Assembly (NCBI RefSeq): GCF_000148585.2
Contig: NZ_CP028414.1
Coordinates: forward strand, 921,501-985,500
Direction: 5' to 3'
From: Streptococcus mitis NCTC 12261
GTDB lineage: Bacteria; Bacillota; Bacilli; Lactobacillales; Streptococcaceae
Length of the DNA: 64,000 nucleotides
Below, one piece after another: positions 28,222 through 37,181 of this stretch (position 1 is its first letter; every line of letters starts with the position of its first letter). The position numbers were made by a program, and so were the translations under genes. A model generated the notes under the pieces. It saw only the letters and a program-made list of their open reading frames with translations, was not told where the DNA came from and searched no databases.

Positions 28222-29127
28222 ATGACTGCTTTCCAACAACTCCCTTCTAGTGTGCTTCAGACTGGGGCTATTTTTCTCTCTATAATCATTGAAGCCCTAC
28301 CCTTCGTTCTGATAGGAAGTATTGTTTCAGGGCTGATTGAGGTTTATATCACACCTGAAAAGGTTTATCATTTTCTCCCTCGAAATCGTTGGGGGAGAAT
28401 CTTTTTTGGGACCTTTGTCGGGATGCTTTTCCCTTCTTGTGAATGTGGAATCGTCCCCATTATCAATCGTTTTCTGGAAAAAAAGGTTCCCAGTTACACA
28501 GCCGTTCCCTTTCTTGTGACAGCACCTGTTATCAATCCCATTGTTCTCTTTGCGACCTATTCTGCCTTTGGCAACTCCTTCCATATCGCCCTATTGCGAG
28601 CTCTGGGTTCCATCGTTGTGGCTGTGATACTTGGGATTTTTCTAGGATTTTTCTGGCAAGAACCGATTCAAAAAGAAGATCGGTTGGCTTGTCATGAGCA
28701 TGATTTTTCTCACTTGAGCTCTGCAAAAAAAGTTTTTCAGGTCTTTGTGCAGGCCATTGATGAATTTTTTGATACGGGGCGTTATTTGGTATTTGGCTGT
28801 CTCTTTGCCTCTGTTATACAGGTCTATGTTCCGACACGGATTCTGACCTCTATCAGTGCAACCCCTCTTTTTGCCATCCTGCTCTTGATGATTTTAGCCT
28901 TTCTTCTTTCTCTCTGTAGTGAGGCTGATGCTTTTATCGGATCTTCTCTTCTCTCGAGTTTCGGCTTAGCACCAGTTTTGGCCTTTCTCGTAATTGGCCC
29001 AATGCTGGATATCAAAAATATTCTCATGATGAAAAATTACTTGAAAGCACGATTTATCAGTCAGTTCATTACGATTGTGACACTCGTTGTCTTAGTATAT
29101 TCTCTCTTGATTGGAGTCGTCCTATGA
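28222..29127 (+). CDS. Permease (UPF0718/DUF318, ArsP-like)
   Basis: A 301-residue membrane protein of the DUF318/YcgR permease family, related to the ArsP organoarsenical exporter. About eight membrane helices are visible. The family signature FPSCECGIVPI (near residue 75), with its Cys pair, and the second repeat SEADAFIGSS are present. Its partner downstream is a DUF1980 protein, the same pairing as ycgR-ycgQ in Bacillus. The transported substrate is unknown. Confidence 0.85.
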   Translation: MTAFQQLPSSVLQTGAIFLSIIIEALPFVLIGSIVSGLIEVYITPEKVYHFLPRNRWGRIFFGTFVGMLFPSCECGIVPIINRFLEKKVPSYTAVPFLVTAPVINPIVLFATYSAFGNSFHIALLRALGSIVVAVILGIFLGFFWQEPIQKEDRLACHEHDFSHLSSAKKVFQVFVQAIDEFFDTGRYLVFGCLFASVIQVYVPTRILTSISATPLFAILLLMILAFLLSLCSEADAFIGSSLLSSFGLAPVLAFLVIGPMLDIKNILMMKNYLKARFISQFITIVTLVVLVYSLLIGVVL

Positions 29128-29939
29128 TTCGATTTTTAGTTTTAGCTGGCTATTTTGAATTGACTATTTATCTCCATCTGTCCGGCAAATTAAACCAGTA
29201 CATCAACATGCACTATTCCTATCTGGCCTATATTTCCATGGTGCTTTCCTTTATCTTGGCAATCGTCCAGCTGTATATCTGGATGAAGCAAGTCAAAACC
29301 CACAGTCATCTGAATAGCCGATTATCTAAAGGAACTAGTATTGCTCTTCTTGCCATTCCTATTGTCGTCGGTTTAACTTTTCCAACTGTTAGCTTGGATT
29401 CTCAGACCGTTTCTGCCAAAGGCTACCATTTTCCTTTATCAGAAGGCACGGATCAAGCCATTCAGACCAGTGAAGGAACGACAAGCCAATATTTGAAACC
29501 AGATACCAGTTCTTATTTTTCAAAAGCAGCTTATGAAAAGGAAATGCGAACTTCGGCGAATAAATACTTATCCCAAGATAGCATTCAGATTACCAACGAA
29601 AACTATATGGAAGTCATGGAAGCCATCTACGACTATCCAGATGAATTTGAGGGCAAGACAGTCCAGTTCACAGGCTTTGTCTATAACGACCCCAGTCATG
29701 CCAATAGCCAATTTCTATTCCGCTTCGGCATTATCCATTGTATCGCAGATTCTGGTGTCTATGGATTGCTGACCAAGGGAAATACCCGTCAGTATGAGAA
29801 TAATACCTGGATAACAGCCAAAGGAAAACTGGTCAATCACTATCATAAAGAACTCAAACAAAACCTCCCAACCTTGGAAATCGATAGTTTTACCAAAGTC
29901 GATAAACCAGAGAATCCCTATGTGTATCGCGTGTTTTAA
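29124..29939 (+). CDS. DUF1980 / TIGR03943 family membrane protein (YcgQ-like)
   Basis: A 271-residue protein with two or three N-terminal membrane helices and a C-terminal extracytoplasmic domain containing EGKTVQFTGFVYNDP, IIHCIADSGVYG and a YRVF end. This layout is typical of the TIGR03943 family, partner of the DUF318 permease. It overlaps the permease gene by four bases. The single Cys and His in HCIAD could bind metal; function is unknown. Confidence 0.82.
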   Translation: MIRFLVLAGYFELTIYLHLSGKLNQYINMHYSYLAYISMVLSFILAIVQLYIWMKQVKTHSHLNSRLSKGTSIALLAIPIVVGLTFPTVSLDSQTVSAKGYHFPLSEGTDQAIQTSEGTTSQYLKPDTSSYFSKAAYEKEMRTSANKYLSQDSIQITNENYMEVMEAIYDYPDEFEGKTVQFTGFVYNDPSHANSQFLFRFGIIHCIADSGVYGLLTKGNTRQYENNTWITAKGKLVNHYHKELKQNLPTLEIDSFTKVDKPENPYVYRVF

Positions 29940-29952
29940 AAAAGCAAGATAA

Positions 29953-30004
29953 AAACGAACAAGTTCTCTTCTGAATGACAGAAAAAGAGCCTGTTCGTTT
30001 TTTG
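29953..30004 (+). terminator. Intrinsic terminator of the permease operon
   Basis: A long imperfect hairpin: AACGAACA pairs with TGTTCGTT, and CTCTT with AAGAG inside, followed by TTTTTTG. Confidence 0.8.
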
Positions 30005-30066
30005 TTATATGAGTAATAATGATTTTTAGATTTAAATCTTATAACATTTTAAGTAATGCAAGTAGC

Positions 30067-30783
30067 TCATTGAGAATAAGCGAGCCACTCATTAATTAGA
30101 CTAGCGATTTCTCTAGGGGCTTCAGTATAAAGCTCATGGCCAAAGTTCTCTAAAAGAATAGTATCAAAATAGTCTGGCAATTCTTTTAGGGCTTCCTCTC
30201 TCCATGTAGCTTCATTAGGATAGCGAGGACTGATAAACAAGGTATCTCCCACTTCTCTCTTAAAAGCTTGTATTTTCCTCCGTAGGCGGAGTATCGCTTC
30301 TATATTTTCATATTTTATAGCTAACTCATATCTATTATACTTAGAATTCCAGTGATATGACTGTCTTACGGCTTTCTCCATATTTTCTGACCAATGCTTT
30401 GCTTCAGATTTTTCTTTAGAAATAAGAAGAGCTAAGTCTGAAACGACTTGAGATTTGATATAGTTTTTAGTTTCCTCTAATTCCGCATCTAAAGTTAAAA
30501 TCTTATCTAAATCTAGATAGCCACCATCCAAAAGAATCAGTTTTTTCACTTCATGAAATTCCGATGCGAGATAACGCGCCAAATCTCCTCCAAGAGAATG
30601 ACCTATCAGACAGATAGATTCTTCCTCTACAATCTCATTTTTAAACCATAATTTCAATTCTGTTTCATCTCGAAGATGCTTTTCATATGGACTTAGAAAA
30701 TAAACCTGCGAATCTAGTTCTTGAAGAAAATCCTTGCTATGATAGATATTGCTTCCCAGACCGCCAATAAAATATTTTTTCAT
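30067..30783 (-). CDS. Alpha/beta hydrolase
   Basis: A 238-residue alpha/beta hydrolase. The nucleophile elbow is GHSLGGDLARY near residue 62, the oxyanion/glycine-rich start is GGLGSN (7-12), and a C-terminal ENFGHELYTEAP supplies the probable catalytic His. Substrate unknown. It lies three bases after the 103-residue gene, forming a two-gene unit. Confidence 0.82.
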   Translation of the reverse strand: MKKYFIGGLGSNIYHSKDFLQELDSQVYFLSPYEKHLRDETELKLWFKNEIVEEESICLIGHSLGGDLARYLASEFHEVKKLILLDGGYLDLDKILTLDAELEETKNYIKSQVVSDLALLISKEKSEAKHWSENMEKAVRQSYHWNSKYNRYELAIKYENIEAILRLRRKIQAFKREVGDTLFISPRYPNEATWREEALKELPDYFDTILLENFGHELYTEAPREIASLINEWLAYSQ

Positions 30784-30786
30784 TCT

Positions 30787-31098
30787 CTACTTAATACTAT
30801 GCTTATTCATCTTTTGCTCAAAGATAGTCGTGATAATCTGACGCAATTCTTCGCGTTCTTTTTCCGGAATCTCACCACTTGTTTGAGCTGCAGCGTAGAG
30901 TTCAGGGTGTTCAATTGAAATGCGTTTAATCGTACGAGTCGTAGCATGTTTTCTGACGAAAAATGGAATTCGCTTAATCAAGTCTTGTGGTACTAGCGCA
31001 AGAATCTTCTCAGCAGTTTCCTTGTCACTAATCTTAGACGTCGTAAGTCCCTTCTTAATCATTTCCTGTTCTTTTTCTGTAAAATCTTTTAATTCCAT
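30787..31098 (-). CDS. Conserved hypothetical protein, 103 aa
   Basis: A small soluble, mostly helical protein rich in Lys and Glu, starting MELKDFTEKEQEMIKKGL, with no membrane helix or known motif. GGAGG precedes the ATG. It is the first gene of a pair with the alpha/beta hydrolase. I do not recognise the family. Confidence 0.75.
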   Translation of the reverse strand: MELKDFTEKEQEMIKKGLTTSKISDKETAEKILALVPQDLIKRIPFFVRKHATTRTIKRISIEHPELYAAAQTSGEIPEKEREELRQIITTIFEQKMNKHSIK

Positions 31099-31217
31099 TC
31101 GATTAGTCCTCCTATTTTCTCTATGTTAAATTATATATCATTTGTAGCAAGAGGACAAATAGTCTGTTTGTAAAGTCTTCTCTATACTACAACTTTCCTG
31201 TCGCTCATAATTGTTCT

Positions 31218-32960
31218 TTAATGAAAAATCACAAACCCATTTGGATAAATCACAAGCTGATTCTCTAATTCTTGGCAATTGCTTGCTAGTGATACTGCTT
31301 CTTTCTCTATAATATAGTCTTCTTTTGATTGGTTAAAGATTGCTTTAAGGAACCGGCCTTCGTATTTCCATTCCAAGGCTACTACATCAGCTTTAATTTC
31401 TTTTAGGCTATACTTGCCATGCTGAATGGTTGCTGACGCATGTTTGCGAATCTGGATCAATTTCTTCATGAAATTCAGCATATCATTGTCACTTGATACA
31501 CGTTCCCAAGGCATACAACGTCGACAATCTGGGTCTGGTCCTCCGGTTAAAGCTAACTCGGTTCCGTAATAAATGCAGGGTGTTCCCTTTTGTAAAAAGA
31601 GAAAGGCTAGGGCTGATTTAACCAGTTGAGCATCTTCATTTGCCGTCCACAAGATTCGTTCTGTATCATGCGAATCCAAGAGATTAAACATAACCTCTGA
31701 AATCTGCTGTTTGTAATACATAGACTGACCATTGATTTCATCGATGAACTGATCAATCTTCTTAATTCCTCGTAAGAAATAGTCCTTGATACTATCAGAT
31801 AAAGGATAATTCATGACCGCATGGAACTCATCTCCATTTAACCAAGGCTGAGACGTATGCCAGACTTCTCCTAGGATATAAAGATCAGGCTTTTTAGCTA
31901 AAACTGCATTACGAAAATCCTTCCAGAACTGATGGTCAATCTCATTAGCCACATCCAAACGCCAAGCATCGATATCAAACTCTTCAATCCAATAAGTCGC
32001 AACCTTTAAAAGATAGTCCTTGACCTCTGGATTGGCTGTATTTAGTTTAGGCATATAGTCCTCGAAACCAAAAGCATGATAAGGTAAGTCTCTCTTATTA
32101 ACTAGCTTTTCAGTTGTCACTGGGAATTGTTGAATATGGAACCAATCCTTATAAGCAGATTGCTCACCATTTTCGACAACATCTTGCCATTGAGGAGATT
32201 GCGAACCAATATGGTTAAATACCGCATCCAGCATGATTTTCATGCCACGCTGATGAGCTTGCTCGACCAGCTCCCGGAAGGTCTCCTTGTCTCCAAAATG
32301 ACGGTCAATTTCAAAATAATCCGTCGTATTGTACTTATGATTGCTCGTGGATTCAAATATAGGACAAAGATAAAGTCCAGTAATCCCCAAGTCTTGCAAA
32401 TAATCCAGATGGTCAATAATCCCCTGTAAATCACCACCAAAGAAATCATCACTTTTAGGTGTGCTTGATGAATCCCAGTCTAATGTTCCTTCTGGGTTTA
32501 ATCGAGCATTTCCATTGGCAAATCTCTCAGGAAATATCTGATACCATACCGTATTTGAAACCCAATCAGGAACCTTGCAGGCATCAATCTCATGAAGATA
32601 GGGCAACTTAAATCCATTTCCAATAGCATGAAGATTTTCTAGAGAATTGTCCACACACCCTTTATCACCATACAAAATACTTTGACCTTCTGTATCCGTG
32701 ACTTCAAAGAGATACTGGATACGTGCAAAGTCAACGGACACTTCAACCTGCCAATAATCAAATAAGCCATCAGAAGTTATCTTGGACATTTCTTTTGTAT
32801 CCTGATAAAACTCCTCCATAAAGATAAAAGTATCCCCATAATGCAAGTTGATGCTTTCAATATCCCCTTTCTTAGTTCGAATCCGAATATGAATCTTCTT
32901 ATCCTTATAAAGATAGGCATACTCCGACTCAGTCCTATGGTAAATAGCACTTAATTCCAT
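31218..32960 (-). CDS. GH13 alpha-glucanase (neopullulanase/cyclomaltodextrinase-like)
   Basis: A 580-residue cytoplasmic glycoside hydrolase family 13 enzyme. An N-terminal beta domain (about 1-115) precedes the (beta/alpha)8 barrel. Conserved regions are DAVFNHIG (I), WRLDVANEID with the nucleophile Asp (II), LGEVWH with the acid Glu (III) and LLDSHDTER (IV). The N-terminal domain and length fit neopullulanase or maltogenic amylase, acting on maltodextrins or cyclodextrins. I start at 32960, after an AGGAG, rather than at 32999. A cre-like site over the start region points to CcpA repression. Confidence 0.9.
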   Translation of the reverse strand: MELSAIYHRTESEYAYLYKDKKIHIRIRTKKGDIESINLHYGDTFIFMEEFYQDTKEMSKITSDGLFDYWQVEVSVDFARIQYLFEVTDTEGQSILYGDKGCVDNSLENLHAIGNGFKLPYLHEIDACKVPDWVSNTVWYQIFPERFANGNARLNPEGTLDWDSSSTPKSDDFFGGDLQGIIDHLDYLQDLGITGLYLCPIFESTSNHKYNTTDYFEIDRHFGDKETFRELVEQAHQRGMKIMLDAVFNHIGSQSPQWQDVVENGEQSAYKDWFHIQQFPVTTEKLVNKRDLPYHAFGFEDYMPKLNTANPEVKDYLLKVATYWIEEFDIDAWRLDVANEIDHQFWKDFRNAVLAKKPDLYILGEVWHTSQPWLNGDEFHAVMNYPLSDSIKDYFLRGIKKIDQFIDEINGQSMYYKQQISEVMFNLLDSHDTERILWTANEDAQLVKSALAFLFLQKGTPCIYYGTELALTGGPDPDCRRCMPWERVSSDNDMLNFMKKLIQIRKHASATIQHGKYSLKEIKADVVALEWKYEGRFLKAIFNQSKEDYIIEKEAVSLASNCQELENQLVIYPNGFVIFH

Positions 32961-32994
32961 CAATTTGTCTCCTAAAGTTTTAATTCCAATTTTA

Positions 32995-33050
32995 CGCAAA
33001 CGTTTTCATAATTGTGATTCTAGTATACTACTTTCGTATTTTATTTTCAA
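32995..33050 (-). promoter_or_regulatory. Promoter with CcpA cre site, GH13 gene
   Basis: On the minus strand -35 TTGAAA (33045-33050) and -10 TATACT (33022-33027) are 17 bp apart. Just downstream, TGAAAACGTTTGCG (32995-33008) matches the cre consensus TGNAANCGNTNNCA except at the last base. A cre just after the start site is expected to repress. Confidence 0.65.
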
Positions 33051-33087
33051 GGCTTATCCGTAGATTCTAGTGGTTTGGTTCTATAAA

Positions 33088-33120
33088 TAAAAAAGCAGCC
33101 AGTCTTACAACTTGCTACTT
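33088..33120 (-). terminator. Terminator after the nucleotidyltransferase-like gene
   Basis: On the minus strand an AGTAGC/GCTGCT stem (one G-T pair) with inner complementarity is followed by TTTTTTATTT. Confidence 0.6.
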
Positions 33121-33121
33121 T

Positions 33122-33625
33122 TCAAATGATGATTAAAAAATATCTTTGCAACCACTCTATTTTTTTAAAATCCTTATTGTTATTGTGATCATTTCGATAG
33201 GAATCTTGGGAAGAAGCCTTGTAAATACTTAAAAACTGTTCCAAACTTGGAACGCGAAAAGTGATGTTTTCGAGATGAATCAGCTCTATATCCGATTCCG
33301 AAACTCCTGCAAAATCAGGTAAAGAATCGATACTTCCGAATTCAACACTCAGTCCATCTTTTTTGAATTCATGCTCATGAATATCTATTAAGTCATAGCC
33401 TAAGTGTTTCATCACTTTCATTATCTTGTCCCACTCATAAATTCTGAGATGATCAGGCGCTTCCCAACCTCTAGGATCACCAGGCACATGAATGTCAATG
33501 TCAGACGGCCTCCATTCTTCATTTGAACGGTATTCAAACCCCAAAGACCCCATGAGCGTCGGAGTGATTCCGATTTGGTTTAAATGAGAACAAATTATTC
33601 GAAATTCATCAAATAGAGAATTCAT
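33122..33625 (-). CDS. Nucleotidyltransferase-fold-like hypothetical protein
   Basis: A 167-residue protein with MGSLGFEY near residue 21 followed by PSDIDIHV near residue 40. The G-S...D-x-D arrangement is that of minimal polymerase-beta-type nucleotidyltransferases, such as those in HEPN/MNT pairs or phosphotransferase-like enzymes. A GGAGGAGGA ribosome site precedes the ATG. No HEPN partner is adjacent. Fold assignment is tentative. Confidence 0.6.
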   Translation of the reverse strand: MNSLFDEFRIICSHLNQIGITPTLMGSLGFEYRSNEEWRPSDIDIHVPGDPRGWEAPDHLRIYEWDKIMKVMKHLGYDLIDIHEHEFKKDGLSVEFGSIDSLPDFAGVSESDIELIHLENITFRVPSLEQFLSIYKASSQDSYRNDHNNNKDFKKIEWLQRYFLIII

Positions 33626-33688
33626 TCCTCCTCCAATCGTTGATATAGGACTTAATTTCGTTGTGAATAATAAACTAATTTTTACCTT

Positions 33689-34570
33689 CTACTCTTTCGG
33701 TTTTGAAAATACTTCTACTCGCTGAGCTAGGACTTTGATTTCTACAGGTAGGTTATCTGACTTATCACCGTCAACATCTGACTCCAATTCACTATCAGAA
33801 GAAATTTTAATATTACGAGCTTTGATATACTCGATATTATCATTTGCGACAACATCCCCTTTTAGTAAATCAGGAATAACGGATAATTTGGAGAATATAG
33901 AAGCATCCTTCAGAATCAAAATATTAGCATAGCCATCTTTGTTTTCTTCAAAGATTTTTTTATCAGCGAAGTAATTTGTCAAGAGAACCAACACATGGCT
34001 AGCTTCACCAACATAATTTCCATTTTCTGTCTCAACCTTAATGTTAAAGACCTGATCTGTCATGACAGACTTCATGGTATTTACAGCATAGGCTAAAATA
34101 CCGAATTTTGTTTTGTCCTCGATTTCAACATTGTGAATCGCCTCAGGTAGAGAACCGATACTAAAGATATAACCAAAATAATTGTCATTCGCTTTTCCGA
34201 TATCAATCTTATTGGTTAAATCAAAATCCAGTTCATCTATCGCGCCATCGATGTCTTGATTGATTTCCAACAGTTTCGTAATGAGGTTACCCGTACCGCC
34301 TGGGATAATACCCAACTTAGGAATGTAGTCTCTCTCAGCAATACCCGAAATGACTTCGTTGACAGTCCCATCTCCACCAAACACAACCACTGCATCGTAC
34401 TGCTCACGAGAAGCTTCTTCAGCAAAATGTGTTGCATCCAGCGCCTTTTCGGTAATTTTGGTTTCCACGTGCTCAAAGTATTCTTTTGCTTTATTCTCCA
34501 GCTTTTCTTTGTAATCCAAAGCCTTTTCGCCACCAGAAGTAGGGTTGATAATTACCATTGCTTTTTTCAT
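33689..34570 (-). CDS. Diacylglycerol kinase-family lipid kinase (YegS/DgkB-like)
   Basis: A 293-residue DAGK-catalytic-domain protein. The N-terminal INPTSGG and the nucleotide-binding GGDGTVNEV (about residues 64-72) are diagnostic, as is PGGTGN. The family phosphorylates diacylglycerol or related lipids at the membrane, in Gram-positives recycling diacylglycerol from lipoteichoic acid synthesis. It is a single gene with its own ribosome site, AAGGAG. Confidence 0.88.
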   Translation of the reverse strand: MKKAMVIINPTSGGEKALDYKEKLENKAKEYFEHVETKITEKALDATHFAEEASREQYDAVVVFGGDGTVNEVISGIAERDYIPKLGIIPGGTGNLITKLLEINQDIDGAIDELDFDLTNKIDIGKANDNYFGYIFSIGSLPEAIHNVEIEDKTKFGILAYAVNTMKSVMTDQVFNIKVETENGNYVGEASHVLVLLTNYFADKKIFEENKDGYANILILKDASIFSKLSVIPDLLKGDVVANDNIEYIKARNIKISSDSELESDVDGDKSDNLPVEIKVLAQRVEVFSKPKE

Positions 34571-34679
34571 TAATGTTCTCCTTAATATTCGTTAAAAATA
34601 TATATCTCATTATATGAAACTAAACGTATCCCTATTATACTACGAAAATACAGAAAAGAGAAATCTGACGTACTGGAGA

Positions 34680-35534
34680 TTAATACGCTTTTATTCTATT
34701 TTCCCATCGTATAACTACATCCTTTAAGGATTCATCCAAGTAAGAAAAGGCCTTATCCTTTATCCAGTCAGGAATACCGTATGCCGCCTCGGCTATGCTA
34801 CCAGTAATTGCAGCGAGAGTATCACTGTCGCCACCAAGTGAGATGGCATTTCTTATCGCATCTTCGAAGTCTCTACTTTCTAGAAATGCAATAATGGCCT
34901 GTGGTACGGTATCCTGGCACGTTTCATTGAAACGGTATGTAGGGCGGATTTCATCTAAAGTTTGAGATAGATTGTAGCCGTATTCCTGCTCAATATAATC
35001 CTTAATCCGTCTTTTACACTTTGTAGGATTGTCATTGATTGGTTGCTCATAATCTCCGCAATAACCTCCAAAGTAATAACGACACAGAAAGATAGCATCA
35101 GCTGTAGCCATTGCACCTTTGATACCTTCTGGATGATTATGAGTTACCTCTGCAGAAAGACTCGCAAATTCCCTAGATGATGGCCACATTCCGGTTCTCG
35201 CACAAAAACCACAGTCCATTGTCCAAGCACATGGAGAAACACGCATAGCCGAACCATTCCCAAAGCTATTATAAGGCTCACGGTTATCGCTGTTTAGCCA
35301 TGCATTAAACCGAGCACCATAATCAGCATCAGGATACATTCTACCATATTTCTTCATAGCATCAATGAAGTCGTCTTTTTGTCCCCCATTCATAATCGCC
35401 TCTGCAACAGCACAGGTCATAACCGTGTCATCTGTAAAAAAGCAATCCTTCCGAAATAAAGGAAAGTCCTTCGTTTTGATATTGTTCCATTCGTAAACAG
35501 AACCGATAATATCTCCGATAATTGCTCCTAGCAT
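34680..35534 (-). CDS. ADP-ribosylglycohydrolase family protein
   Basis: A 284-residue ADP-ribosylglycohydrolase. Both metal-binding motifs are present: GAIIGDIIGSVYEW at the N-terminus with FFTDDTVMT, and GGDSDTLAAITG near residue 238. The family removes ADP-ribose from proteins or DNA. A degraded copy of its 5' end lies at 36300-36419, so the locus has been duplicated. GAGGAGGAA precedes the ATG. Confidence 0.9.
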   Translation of the reverse strand: MLGAIIGDIIGSVYEWNNIKTKDFPLFRKDCFFTDDTVMTCAVAEAIMNGGQKDDFIDAMKKYGRMYPDADYGARFNAWLNSDNREPYNSFGNGSAMRVSPCAWTMDCGFCARTGMWPSSREFASLSAEVTHNHPEGIKGAMATADAIFLCRYYFGGYCGDYEQPINDNPTKCKRRIKDYIEQEYGYNLSQTLDEIRPTYRFNETCQDTVPQAIIAFLESRDFEDAIRNAISLGGDSDTLAAITGSIAEAAYGIPDWIKDKAFSYLDESLKDVVIRWENRIKAY

Positions 35535-35574
35535 AAGATTCCTCCTCGTGAACTATTGGTTTAGACTGATTTTT

Positions 35575-36192
35575 CTACTTCCCATACTCTTTTATTTTAT
35601 CAGCATATTCAGTCAAAAGATTCTTTGAATAAATTTTTTCAGCTTTTGAATTTCTAACTTCTTTCCAAAGAATAGAAGCTACTTTTAACTTGTTTGAGTA
35701 GTTACGACTATTTTCGTCTACACAGAAATCCTTTAAAAATTGATTCCATTGACAAACCGAATGATCATACTTGGCATAATCTGAATTTCCATAATAGACT
35801 TTTAGCATATCTTGGATTGTAAAACTCAAATCATTTTCTCTTTTTACTTTTCTCCAAGCTGTAGCCATATCAGCAGTAAATTTAAATGGCGAAACATCTG
35901 TTAAAGTTGAGAAATATTCTCTAAAGTGTGCATTAAAGGAGAATCCACATTCAAGCAAGGGTGTGTCCAAGGTAACGACTTCTACTCGTTTCTTTTTATT
36001 TTTTATTGATGATTTTTTAATAAAATTCCCCTGAAAGTACTGCTCAATAATATGATTGAGTTCTTGTTTAGTACCTCTATATTCTAATCCTAATGACTTA
36101 CATAGTTGTGAAAGTTCATCACGATACCAATAATATTTATTAAACTCATCAAATGATACGATTTTATCAAACTCAGGTCTGCTCTCTATCAA
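35575..36192 (-). CDS. SAP-domain-like hypothetical protein (DUF6434-like)
   Basis: A 205-residue protein. The N-terminal part (about 14-55, RDELSQLCKSLGLEYRGTKQELNHII) has a SAP-like helix-turn-helix with possible nucleic-acid binding. A basic linker KKSSIKNKKKR follows. The C-terminal half (FTADMATAWRKVKREN...YDHSVCQWNQFLKDF) resembles DUF6434. It starts at a TTG (36190-36192) with GGAGG eight bases upstream. It sits between an ADP-ribosylglycohydrolase gene and that gene's remnant. Confidence 0.65.
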   Translation of the reverse strand: MIESRPEFDKIVSFDEFNKYYWYRDELSQLCKSLGLEYRGTKQELNHIIEQYFQGNFIKKSSIKNKKKRVEVVTLDTPLLECGFSFNAHFREYFSTLTDVSPFKFTADMATAWRKVKRENDLSFTIQDMLKVYYGNSDYAKYDHSVCQWNQFLKDFCVDENSRNYSNKLKVASILWKEVRNSKAEKIYSKNLLTEYADKIKEYGK

Positions 36193-36215
36193 TATAACAC
36201 CTCCTTAAAACCAGT

Positions 36216-36299
36216 TTAGGTTTTCACCTTAAAAGAGTACTTTACTGTTTGCCATTTTTCATACTTAGGACACCAGATCACAATCACACACTCAGCGAT
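36216..36299 (-). pseudogene. C-terminal fragment of an unknown gene
   Basis: A 27-codon open tail reading IAECVIVIWCPKYEKWQ, then TVKYSFKVKT and TAA, without start. It directly follows the ADP-ribosylglycohydrolase remnant, as if two broken genes were joined. Low confidence because of its length. Confidence 0.3.
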
Positions 36300-36419
36300 T
36301 CGGACTTACCATATCATCCGTAAAAAAACAATCCTCACGAAATAAAGAAAAATCTTCGTTTTGATATTGTTCCATTAGTAAACTGAACCTACAATATCTC
36401 CAACTATTGCTCCTAGCAT
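36300..36419 (-). pseudogene. Remnant of a second ADP-ribosylglycohydrolase gene (5' end)
   Basis: From ATG at 36419, preceded by GGAGG, the frame reads MLGAIVGDIVGSVY, then TAA where the intact gene has GAA (Glu), then WNNIKTK before a frameshift. The DNA continues to match the intact gene through the FFTDD region. It is a duplicated, decayed 5' end of the gene at 34680-35534, with at least one nonsense change and one frameshift. Confidence 0.75.
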
Positions 36420-36576
36420 CCGTTTCCTCCTTGTAAGATATCGGGAATTTGACCATCAACTATAGTTTTTAAATTATCTATTAACGAATTTTTTATAATT
36501 TATAGGTATTCATCTAATCAAATTATAATTAAATAACTTTTTTGATTCCATTATGTACTACATCTTCCTATTATAC

Positions 36577-37047
36577 CTAAAACGGAAGTACACCAGCCAT
36601 CAGCCCTTGAGCAATAAAACATCTATTATTTTGAAAATCTGAAAAATAGGTATCGCTTATAAAACTATATAAGCTATCAACGGGTCTATTGTACCAATCC
36701 TTGTAAACATAGTCCATATTATATATCAATAAAGCTTGTCCATCTTGACTATAGCCCTTGAAAGTTATCGAAAAGGCATCTCTATAACCAATAACTTTAT
36801 CATTCTTATTTGAATTATTCCCCTTTCTATATTTCTCAAAATCAATAAGTAGCGTATATTTCATAAGTTTAGATAAGGCTTTTTCGGATAGTTTCTGACT
36901 ATGTTCAAAAACGATCATTCCAGTATTCCCACACTCTTGGTAGGATAGTTCAGAGTTCATCAGATTACACTCAAAATAACCAAAAATTTCACAACCACAA
37001 TGAATAATAAATTCAATTTTAGAAAAATATTCCTTAGTCCATATCAT
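36577..37047 (-). CDS. Hypothetical protein, 156 aa
   Basis: A soluble protein starting MIWTKEYFSKIEFIIHCGCE, with a GGAGAG ribosome site. It contains aromatic- and Asp-rich stretches (YNMDYVYKDWYNRPVD) and an HCGC motif at about residue 16. I do not recognise it. Its AT-rich coding sequence and isolated position among unknown genes suggest accessory DNA, perhaps an immunity-type protein, but that is a guess. Confidence 0.6.
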   Translation of the reverse strand: MIWTKEYFSKIEFIIHCGCEIFGYFECNLMNSELSYQECGNTGMIVFEHSQKLSEKALSKLMKYTLLIDFEKYRKGNNSNKNDKVIGYRDAFSITFKGYSQDGQALLIYNMDYVYKDWYNRPVDSLYSFISDTYFSDFQNNRCFIAQGLMAGVLPF

Positions 37048-37181
37048 CTTATCTCTCCATTCCTAACTATGCTAGGATAAATTGTTTAAAAGTCGTCAAT
37101 CAACTTTTAGTGGAATAAATTTTACTTTTAGATATAATGCTAAATTACTCCTAATTTATCTATTAAAATTATATGAAAATT

